From Erythrobasidium yunnanense (lineage: Eukaryota > Basidiomycota > Cystobasidiomycetes > Erythrobasidiales > Erythrobasidiaceae): a stretch of 64,000 nt of DNA. The position numbers and the translations under genes were made by a program. The stretch lies in NCBI GenBank assembly GCA_001600175.1, contig BCJC01000008.1, forward strand, positions 932,781-996,780, written 5' to 3'. Shown here piece after piece: positions 55,971-64,000 of this stretch (positions are counted from its first letter, which is position 1; each line of letters begins with the position of its first letter). The notes below the pieces were generated by a model. That model saw only the letters and a program-made list of their open reading frames with translations, was not told the origin of the DNA and ran no database searches.

Positions 55971-56982
55971 ATGAGTGCATCAACATCAGTCGATATTCTC
56001 CTGCTCGGAACAGGTGCAGCGAGATCTATGATATCTGGGACCGGGCTGACCGGCAAGTGATGACCTTCAGGCTGGACAGGCGGCTTTCTTGTCCCGCTTC
56101 TTCAGCAAGAAAAGGTCTCATTCGCTACGACTACGCGCGATGGAAGAGATGGCTCGATACCCTTTACTTTTGATCCAAACTCTGACGATCCCGAGCCTTA
56201 CAAGCGACTACCATCTGCGAAGAGCATAGTCATCGTCTTCCCTGTCTACGTCGACACTGGCTACAAGACACTGCTGTCAAAGTACAATGCAACGCATCCT
56301 GAGGCCAAATGTATCAACTGGATTCAGCTGGGCTCGACGGGAAGCTATGACGGGGGACCGACTATGGCTTCAGATGAGAAGAAGAGTCATTCGATCTATA
56401 CAGACAGAAAGTCGCCTGTGAATCTTGGCAATGACAGAACCCGGTCGGAACAGCGACTGCTGGAGATGAACGACGGCATCAATCGGACGCTGGTGCTGCA
56501 CCTGTGCGGCCTATATGGAGGAACACGCTCGATCAGACGATATGTAGGACGGATAGCTGGTACAAAGGAGCAGCTGGCTGCCAAAGGAGCGATACACATG
56601 GTTCATGGTACGTCCGCCTTCCAGCTAGTCTCGCTTGACCTTCGCTAAGGCTGTTTCTACAGGCATCGACGTTGCGAGAGCAATCTTAGCAGTACACAGA
56701 TCGAAGGACGCGAAGGACGACATTTACGGCCAGCGCTGGATAGTCACGGATCAGCGAGTCTATGACTGGTATGATCTCGCTTCGAAATGGGGTACAGCAG
56801 GTGAAGAAGGCCGCGGAAAGCCTATGGAAGGTCCACAAGCACAATGGGTCACAGAGCTCATGCAGGAGCAAGACATAAAGAGCTTGCCTCGGTCAGCAGA
56901 GCAGCTTGGGCGGGCTATCACAAGCGTGGAGTTCTGGCAGATAATGAAGATTAGCCCTATCATGGGCGGACAGCTCGATTAG
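55971..56982 (+). CDS. NAD(P)-binding Rossmann-fold oxidoreductase, epimerase/dehydratase-like
   Basis: Three exons (55971-56013, 56071-56607 and 56663-56982) keep phase and give 299 residues. The start joins across intron 1 into VDILLLGTGWTGGFLVPLL, a GxGxxG dinucleotide site very close to the N-terminus. Further segments are KSIVIVFPVYVDTGYKTLLS, CINWIQLGSTGSYDGG, NRTLVLHLCGLYGGTRSIRR and HMVHGIDVARAILAVH, resembling the substrate and C-terminal parts of short atypical NAD-epimerase-like proteins (YeeZ-type). The final helices contain VTELMQEQDIKSLPRS. The catalytic YxxxK is not obvious: STGSYDGG supplies Tyr without a Lys four residues on. It may therefore act as a reductase with other chemistry, or only bind nucleotide. 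The substrate is unknown. Confidence 0.78.
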
Positions 56983-57127
56983 ACACTATGCTACGTCTGT
57001 ACAACATCATCATACGTTATACTGCATAATATGGACAGCTTCGAGAATGCCCTACATAGCCTTTTTGTGTATACATCGTCATTATAGTTCGTAAAGAATA
57101 GACAAGTCGTAACTGCATTATAGAGCA

Positions 57128-59549
57128 TCAAGCAGGAAATAGGTCGAGGGAGCTATCCTTCCATCGAGGCGGCATCCGCGAGGGTGGTGGAGGAAAAGGA
57201 GGCAGCGGTGCCCTTGGGAACGGCGCAGGCGGCCTGGTAGTCGTAGGCAATATAGTTGTCGTAGTCTGCGGGAACATCTCTCGTTCGCGACTGCTTCGCA
57301 TCGATCCACGCTTAACAAGCGGTTTTGGCATTCTCTCGAAGCCTTCTGACCCCTCGAAAGGATCGAACGTACGCTCAGTTGCAAATGTTGCATGACTACC
57401 TGTGCGTCTGAGATTATGTGTCGCCGAGTCTAGTAAAGGATCGGTACTGGCTCGCCTAATACCGAAGTTCGCATGACTGCGAGTGTTCGCAAGCCGTCGC
57501 GCTCGTATAGGCGCAGAATGTGGACCGGAAGTCAGATCGGTGCTAGTGAAGGGTGTGGAAGTTGTCAAGCTAGGTAAGCCCATTGGTGGCCGCCTCGGCT
57601 GTAGATGCGGAGGTAATGGAGGCAAAGGCGGTAGAGGAGGAAGACGGCTTGGAGGAGAGAATGCTGATGGAAGGTGTGCTGAAGTGAAAGCAGATGGCGA
57701 AGGTGCCCGAGCATACTCAATGTGCTGAGTGAGCGGTATGCGCGAGCTGGATTGTCCGAAAACAGGGGAAGATGCAGTGCGGGAGATAGAAGATGAACGG
57801 CGAAATGGAGTAGGTCGACTTGAGCCACGCTCGTCTTCGTCTGTGAAGGGACTAGGAGAGCGCGAGGTAAAGGGCGGCTGCCCGAGAGGACTGTATGTTG
57901 CGATACCTAGCAAACAGCTCAGCTTATTTCAGTAATTTGTATAGCAGTAGTCTCACCGTTTGTCGCCCTATCCGGGTACACAAGCAATGCCTTGTCATCA
58001 CCTTGGAAGCCAGCAAAGTATGAGACCTAAAACTGATGTTAGCAATATCTTAGCTTTATAGACGGCAAGCAGAGCTTGCCTTCGGTCTTGTCATTGAGGC
58101 ATCCCGGGGCAGGCTTGTCATCAGGTTGGATTCAGTGAAGTATACTTCGCGGTCCGAGTCGCTGATCCAGCCTGAACGGCCATTGAAGCTAGATAAATGT
58201 CAGCCTAAGTGCATCGCGAGCTAACGGGACGCACATACACTTCAAGAGTACCTTGCTGAAGACGTGAGAAGTCGACGCCAACGTTGACAGCTTGGCCGCC
58301 CGGTCGGGACTCAATCGTCACTGGCAGGCTCTCGACCAAGAATGGCTGTACGTCAGAGTAGACCTGTCGAGCAGTCACAACATGTCAGACATGGTACCTG
58401 AGTCACCTCTGGTTGTGGCTGAGCAGTACCTGTCGATCTGCATTGAAGCGGTATCCATTGAGGGGGAAAAGCTCCTCGGTGTCGACCTATGGAAGCCAAA
58501 GGTCAGATGATTGAGGATGGTATAAAGTCTTTCTGAGCTCACAGCATTGATGCGACCAAAGACGCTGCCGCCTGGGCTCTTCTGCAGTTCTGATATTTCA
58601 CCCCTTCGGATTGGCGAAGGAGCGCCACGGCGCCACATCGAATGAGTCTGTAAGATAGAGAGAAAGTAGAATGATCAGATTACAAGCCGTTCGTAGCGGT
58701 TCTGGCTCAGCCAACCAGCTTCACTCAGAACCTGTCAGAGAACCTTGGACATACTGGAAGAAGAGGAAGAGCACGTTCGCAGGAATGAGCACGGAGGGAT
58801 TATACGATTCTGAAGGGCCAGTATAGCAGATGTACCGAAGAAGAAAGTGTAGAACACGGAAGCCGCGAGCTGACTAAGCAGGAACCACAGAGTTGACACG
58901 ATGTCTCACGAATATGTCTGAGGCTACGTCCCGAAGCGCAGCGCCTGGTGCAGAGGCAGCTGACCAGTCAGATGATAAAGAGGGCGGATCGTCCAAAATG
59001 AGTATGGCCCGGCTTCCAAAGTCTGAAGTTACTTTAGTACTGGTCTTGGTATGGATGGCTAAGCTGTACGGAGACAAGCTATGAACAAGGGTGGGTACAG
59101 TCCAGGAAGGCTGTCGGCGGGTGGAGAAGCCGATGTAGCAGAAAGACAGGAGTCGAAGAGGAAACCTGTGCTTGCTGGGAGGTCGATGGCGAATAGTCAG
59201 CCGTGTAGAGCGGGGAGAGATAACGCATTCTAGTGTCTGGTAGACGGATCGACAAGACCCCTCTTTCACTCCGACATGAGCAGAATTTTCTCGATCATGT
59301 TCTACGGACGGAACGGCTCTTTGACACTTTCTGCATGGCAACCTCACCAACCTAAAATCCTTGGTACAGCACGAGAGCCGGTTGAAGCTCTCTGAAGATC
59401 CCGCAGCAACGCAAGAAAAAGTATGTTCCCTTTGTGTTGCGCACATCAATCGCCGTTTGTGGTTTTGGAGGCCAATTCGAAGATCTCAGGTGTGCCTGAA
59501 GGAGGGCTTTCCAGTCGGCTTCCTCAATTGTTGTTGACGCCTGGGTCAA
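57128..59549 (-). CDS. Unrecognised membrane protein with a long Pro/Ser-rich tail
   Basis: I do not recognise this family. A start at 59549 gives MTQASTTIEEADWKALLQAH, LRSSNWPPKPQTAID, then a donor. After unresolved exons, phase-consistent pieces follow: SLPGLYPPLFIACLHFGSRA; SARGFRVLHFLLRYICY; NPSVLIPANVLFLFFQYVQ, with two or three hydrophobic segments; THSMWRRGAPSPIRRGEISE; GGSVFGRINAVDTEELFPLN; FLVESLPVTIESRPGGQAVN; SGWISDSDREVYFTESNLMT; and FAGFQGDDKALLVYPDRATN. The last exon (57128 to about 57910) is disordered: LPPLPPLPPLPPHLQPRRPP and PPFPPPPSRMPPRWKDSSLD. Intron 58027-58079 uses a GCAAGC donor. The soluble middle looks conserved and folded; the Pro-rich tail could bind SH3 or profilin. 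It is tightly spaced (85 bases) after the methyltransferase on the same strand. Confidence 0.6.
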
Positions 59550-59634
59550 AGACTCGTCTCGGGGTCGTACGGAATCGTCTAGCCTGCTTTCCGCCAGTCT
59601 GGGTCTGAGGTTCTGTTGGAGACTTGTGGGCCGC

Positions 59635-60711
59635 CTACTGCCTGGTAAACAGCAATAGAGTTAACGTATGCCCTGTTTCTATCGCCTCTTCGCCTGCTAT
59701 CTCCTTCAATTCCTTCCGCAACTTCTCGAATGGATGGTCTGGCGAGTTCACCAATTCTGGGTGGTTCTTCGCAAAGGTATTCGAAGGCCCGTAAGTATAG
59801 AGACGTGAGACCTACAGAGTAGTGGTACAGTTAATTAGCGGACTCGCATCTCCCAACGCAATCCTCACTCACAATCTGATCGGCAGTCAGCTTTTCCGAT
59901 AAGAAGTAGTCTTCGTTCGCATCAACTGCGCCTTTCACGTTCCATTTGTGGTTTGTGCATGCAGAAAAGTCCTTCTGCGGCCGTGGTAGGCTGTCGTATA
60001 GCGTCTCCAGAACGTGGTTACCCGGCGCTCTCGCGCTTCCTTGCACGCTCTCTCGCCTATCACTCAAGATCTGTTGTAATTGCTTGCCAGACTTATTGCG
60101 TGGATCTGTAGGGTCATGTTGGACGCTTCAGCGCGAGAGTTACATATCGAGCGCGTTCGGCCCAGCGACTCACGAATCCAGAAGCCTTGCGTGCAGAAGA
60201 GAGCTACAGTAGCTCCCGCCTTGCATACTTTTGCTGCTTCAGTCCACCAGTCAGGCGGGAACCAATGTCTACACACATCCGAGAGCAAGTCCGGTTAATG
60301 ACATCGCCTGTCAATTCCTCAGGCCGCAGCCAGGTCGGCTCACGCAGCTGTTCCAGAGATGATAAGGTCCACACTCGACTCTTGCACGAATGGTAAGCTT
60401 TCAGAGGTGCCTGCTCGGAACTCGATATTGCTGGCTGCTTGGCCAAGGCTTTTGGCGAAAGCTCTCCCTTGATCCATCATTGATTCGGACGGGTCCACGG
60501 CTAGGACTCTACTGAAATGCTTGCTGATAGGGAATGAAACCTGCCCGGGACCGCACCCAAGGTCGAGCGCGAGATCACGAGAAGCACCGTGGGAATCATG
60601 GTATTGAAGGATAACATCGTAAAGAGCTTGAGGGTACTTTGGACGAGACTTCAAGTACTCGGAAGAATCGAAGTCGGCAAGGGAAAAGACATGGGCCATC
60701 TTGCTTGACAA
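59635..60711 (-). CDS. Class I SAM-dependent methyltransferase, trans-aconitate methyltransferase-like
   Basis: The start is MSSKMAHVFSLADFDSSEYL (60711, or Met at 60699). It resembles fungal Tmt1/Crg1-type small-molecule methyltransferases. SRPKYPQALYDVILQYH leads to the SAM-binding motif I, LALDLGCGPGQVSFPISKHF, then RVLAVDPSESMMDQ (acidic strand-2 end), IEFRAGTSESLPF and SVDLII. After introns come HWFPPDWWTEAAKVCKAGAT and VALFCTQGFWI, then QILSDRRESVQGSARAPGNH. The C-terminal substrate-cap half has FSACTNHKWNVKGAVDANED and ends ETGHTLTLLLFTRQ. Four or five exons. The HWF sequence after motif IV is typical of this group. The substrate cannot be named; carboxylate or small toxic metabolites are common for relatives. 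Confidence 0.84.
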
Positions 60712-60784
60712 TTAGCGGAATGACAGGAGATAAAGAGGTCGAGATGATTACATTGACACGCTTTTCTATAATGCACAATCGGGA

Positions 60785-61915
60785 TTACTCTTTGGCGTCC
60801 ATAATGACCTTGAATCGTTCCTCTATATACCGCGTAAATTCCCTCTCCAGCTCGACTCCGTCTACTATTGGTGACTGCAATCTTCCTGCATAGACATCCC
60901 TCATAGACTCTCCATCGAATGCAGAGCGCGGTGAGCTCTCCTCTGACATCCTTCCAAAGTTGACCGTGCAGCTTCTGCCAGAGAATGAAGGCTGCATAAC
61001 CATCGGGAAGCTCGCTGATGCTGTGGCTTCGCGATATCTAGGCTGTATGTAGTCTGTTTGCTCGCCAATGGATGATAAAGTATTGCAAGTATATCCTGAC
61101 ATTTCAGATCGTGCTGACTGTGTTCTCGCTCGTAAGGGAAAAGACCTGATGCCGGGAGACACTGGCGGCTTGGCTTGAGCAAATGCACGACGGTCCAGCG
61201 GTGGAAGTATATCTCTTTCTTCTTCTGTAGTCTGCGCTGATGCGAACGCTCGCTGCTTCGTCCTAGTAAGCGGGTGTGCCGGAATACTGGCGAGTGTCGT
61301 AGCCGAAGCGACAGACGCGCGACTAGCTTGCGCATCACTAAACGCTGCCAGTGTCGATCCAGATAAGGCCGAGCTCCTTCTCTCCATAACGGATTTGCGC
61401 AAGTCCTCCCAATATGCCTGACCGGTCGTCAACCCTGCCTGCTTGGCGTTGACCTCTATTCCTCCGCCTTCCATCGAGCTGGCAAATGCCATGATCTCAA
61501 GTAGTGACTTGCTTCCAACCGTTCCCGTCGCGCTATCGCTTGCGTCAAACCCGACATTGACTGACAAGCGATTTGAGGTGAAAGACCGTCTTCCAGAAGG
61601 CAGCGGCGTAGAAAAGCCTAAAGTACTGTGCCGATGCCATTGTGAGAGGCGAGGAGATGTGTCCGGGGTATCTGCCTGATCATGCCGTTCTCTCGAAGAC
61701 GGCTTCTCAAGGGTGAGGCGAGGTGGTCGTTGCTTCTTTGTCAGAGTGGCAGGAGGGCTCTGTAAAGACCATCAGCGACAACATGTGGTCAATTGCGCTA
61801 CAGTGCTCACCTTTGATGTAGCACCCATTGCCTTGATCCGCTTCCATAAGCCTTTCTTTTCGAACGAAGGCGCTGGTGCGCTCTGCTTGACAAGATCTTC
61901 ATGGTTGATGGTCAT
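60785..61915 (-). CDS. Ser/Ala-rich protein of unknown function
   Basis: Two exons: 61915 down to the donor after GATSK, then from SPPATLTKKQRPPRLTLEKP to the stop at 60785. No known domain is visible. The N-terminus MTINHEDLVKQSAPAPSFEK has a short KKGLWKRIKAMG amphipathic basic helix. The middle is disordered and Ser/Arg-rich (SFTSNRLSVNVGFDASDSAT). Two pieces look helical and better ordered: KSLLEIMAFASSMEGGGIEV with AYWEDLRKSVMERRSS, and the C-terminal ELEREFTRYIEERFKVIMDA. Many SP/TP sites (QSPIVDG, DTPDTSP) suggest phosphorylation by proline-directed kinases. Regulation or scaffold work would fit, but nothing more can be said. A gene rather than a chance frame is supported by the intron, length and codon pattern. 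Confidence 0.6.
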
Positions 61916-62282
61916 TCGCACAGATATGAGAGTATGTGTGGATTGTCGAGCAAAGACAAGAGAGAAGCACTGAGCGAAATGGGCGGGTCAGGGGGATTGC
62001 GAAATGGACCAAGGGGCTGCAAGGGCACTTGTAGTGCGATCAACACAATTAGTGCAGATACATACACCAGAGTTTCTGTCTCTCTGGTAGGTCGGTAGCA
62101 GTATTCTGCATTGCGCTATGCTCGTTTGTGCAGATGCTGCTGTCTTCGTAGCCTACACTGGCCTAGGCATACACGGTCTTGTGTAAACGTAGTCGAGCAC
62201 ATCTTGTTTGATACTTTCCAGTTGGAACTCGCTCTTCTTGCATCGGCCTTGCGACTCTTTCTTGCTGCATAAACGAACTAAG
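61916..62282. promoter_or_regulatory. Divergent promoter region, Ser-rich protein / MAK5
   Basis: This is a 367-base shared upstream region with no exon. TCTTGTGTAAACG near 62169 and a C/T-rich leader precede the MAK5 ATG. No repeated element was seen. Confidence 0.4.
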
Positions 62283-64000
62283 ATGGCCAACTTGAAGAGC
62301 AGCAGTAAGAAGAGGAAGAGCTTGTCGTCGTCGTTGTCACAGGCTCAAGGTCAGGCCGGCAAGAAGCCCAAGTATCGCGAGCTCGCAGCGCAGAAGCTGC
62401 CTTGGAAAGCGCTCGCAAAAGGCGGCTACGATTTTGACGAGGACGGCGGCGTTCTCGAGCTAGAAGAAGTCGAAGATGTCGACATTGTATGGCAGGAGAC
62501 AGCTGGAGGAGGGCGTACAGCCAAATTCATGGTATGTCGGCGAGAGAAAATCCTGAAAAACGGCTAAGTCGAAATGACCTTGGATCTATGTAGATACGCG
62601 AAGACAAGGTACCTCTGAAGCAAGATGACGATGGTACAGATAATGAAGATGCTATGAATGGCCTGGAAGACGAAGAATGGACCGGCTTTATGGAGCTTAA
62701 CGATCAAGAACATCCTGATGATTCTGCAGAGCCGCTAGAAGCAGACATTGAGCCTTTTGCAAGTACTTCCAAAATCCCAGATGGTCCTGCTAGGCCGCGC
62801 ATCGACTATGACAGTGAACCTTTCGATGGTAAGAATTGTAGACAATTATGCAAGATCCAGAGTTGATAGTGTTTCTACAGACTCTCTGCTGCCCGAGTTT
62901 TCTCATCTTGCTCTTCTCCCTTCTCTCAAGCGAGCTATCCACTCTCTTAAGTTCACAAAGCCTTCAGGAATTCAGAACAAAGCGCTTAGTGCAGTGTTGA
63001 CCACAAGTACAGAAGGTCCCAAAGAGCGCGATATAGTCGGCGTTGCAGAGACTGGTTCGGGAAAGACACTAGCCTACTCGCTGCCTATCCTGCAAGAAAT
63101 CCTGGTGCGAGATGCGGCGGACAGCATCAAAAAGCGCCCGCTCGCCGCTCTTATCCTCTGCCCCACAAGAGAATTAGCTCTGCAAGTGCGGCAACACGTT
63201 GGCGACGTAGTATACAGGGCCTCAATCCCTCCAGGCCAGACTGCCGAAACGATAGATAAAGCTACAAAGCCGATCCCTCGAGTCAACATCGTCACTATTT
63301 GCGGTGGTATGTCAGTACAGAAACAGAAGCGTATGCTCTCTTCGAATTACGGAGTCGATATCATCGTAGCGACGCCTGGTCGGCTTTGGGACATGCTTGA
63401 AGAAGATGAAGAGCTAGGAAAGGCTATCAAGGGCATACAGTTCCTGGTGCTTGATGAGGCCGATAGGATGATCGAGAACGGGCATTTCGCAGAGCTGGAG
63501 AACATCATAGCTTTAACGAAGCGAAGTAGCGATAAGAAGGCCAAGAAGCAGTCAACGAAAAAGGCGGTGGAGGATGAGGTGTTTAAGGATGACTTTGAAG
63601 CTGGTGAAGAGACGTTGGAAGCCTGGCCTGTGCGCCAGAATATCAAGACATACGTCTTCTCGGCGACTATGAGCAAGGAGCTACAACGGAATGTACAGAA
63701 GAAGGGCAAGAAGAGGCTTGTGGCAGAAGAAGATAAGGGAAAGCTTGGTGCACTGGGAGACTTGATAGAAAAGCTTGACTTCCGGGACGAAGACCCGCTG
63801 GTCATCGATTTGACGGTGGAAGGCGGTCTAGTCAAGCAGTTGCAAGAAGTCAAAGTTGACTGCTTGTTGACCGAGAAGGACTACTACCTCTACTATTTCA
63901 TACTGCGCTACCCTGGCAGAACATTGGTGTTCTTGTCTTCTATCGATGCTATCAGGCGTCTCAAGCCATTAATGGAGCTGCTGCAAATCAACGCTGCTAT
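62283..64000 (+). CDS. MAK5: DEAD-box RNA helicase for 60S ribosome assembly, 3' end outside window
   Basis: MAK5/DDX24 is a nucleolar ATP-dependent RNA helicase of early 60S subunit assembly. Exons 62283-62531, 62594-62828 and 62881 to the window end keep phase. A basic N-terminus (SSKKRKSLSSSLSQAQG) precedes KLPWKALAKGGYDFDEDGGV. The family's LPWKxV-type motif and acidic linker come next. The helicase core shows a Q-motif region (LKFTKPSGIQNKALSAVL), motif I VAETGSGKTLAYSLP, Ia PTRELALQV, GG with NIVTICGGMS, Ib TPGRLWDMLEE, II VLDEADRMIENGHF and III VFSATM. A MAK5-typical charged insert (KRSSDKKAKKQSTKKAVEDE) sits between II and III. Domain 2 begins with YYLYYFILRYPGRTLVFL. The rest lies beyond the right edge. 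Confidence 0.93.

Overview
The window is nuclear DNA of a basidiomycete fungus, probably yeast-like. Genes lie on both strands a few hundred bases apart or less. Almost all are split by 45-120 nt introns with GT(R)AG ends and a CTGAC/CTAAC-type branch site just before the acceptor. Several families point to Basidiomycota: two CAP10-like (GT90) and two CAP59-like (cryptococcal mannosyltransferase-type) glycosyltransferases, and a DUF6533-type membrane protein. I cannot place it to subphylum from sequence alone; Ustilaginomycotina or a Tremellomycete-like yeast are both possible. I saw no rRNA, tRNA, CRISPR, retroelement or DNA transposon that I can defend.

Layout. 0-5 kb: 3' part of APN2 (AP endonuclease), an Sds3-like chromatin protein, and an acidic trafficking-type protein with DDFGDF motifs. 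4.9-24 kb: a neighbourhood holding four capsule-type glycosyltransferases (CAP10-like at 4.9 kb, a CAP59-like tandem pair at 15.6 and 18.4 kb, a second CAP10-like at 21.1 kb). Between them sit a small secreted protein, TRM7, a chromodomain protein, the mitochondrial ferredoxin YAH1 and an amino-acid permease. 24.1-25.1 kb: FCF1. 25.3-28.3 kb: a poorly resolved island with a palindromic tandem repeat and an unrecognised multi-exon gene with a possible premature stop. 29-39 kb: an alpha/beta hydrolase, a large RIF1 homologue and a short kinesin. 39.7-48.4 kb: a DUF6533-type membrane protein, GCV2 and HIS2 (whose stop codons overlap tail to tail) and a TatD-type nuclease. 48.5-64 kb: a candidate small secreted protein, DSC3, MSS51, a cytochrome P450, a Ctr copper transporter, a Rossmann oxidoreductase, an unrecognised membrane protein, a methyltransferase, a Ser-rich protein and the 5' part of MAK5.

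Most genes are single-copy housekeeping functions: DNA repair, rRNA and tRNA maturation, iron-sulfur supply, glycine cleavage, histidine synthesis, sterol/ER quality control and COX1 expression. The accessory parts are the glycosyltransferase group, the two small secreted proteins, the P450 and the 25-28 kb island. Splicing has two recurrent oddities: at least four introns that appear to use GC donors, and three short introns that are multiples of three and free of stops. Exon joins were worked out by eye from splice consensus and reading phase, so individual boundaries may be off even where the gene call is firm.
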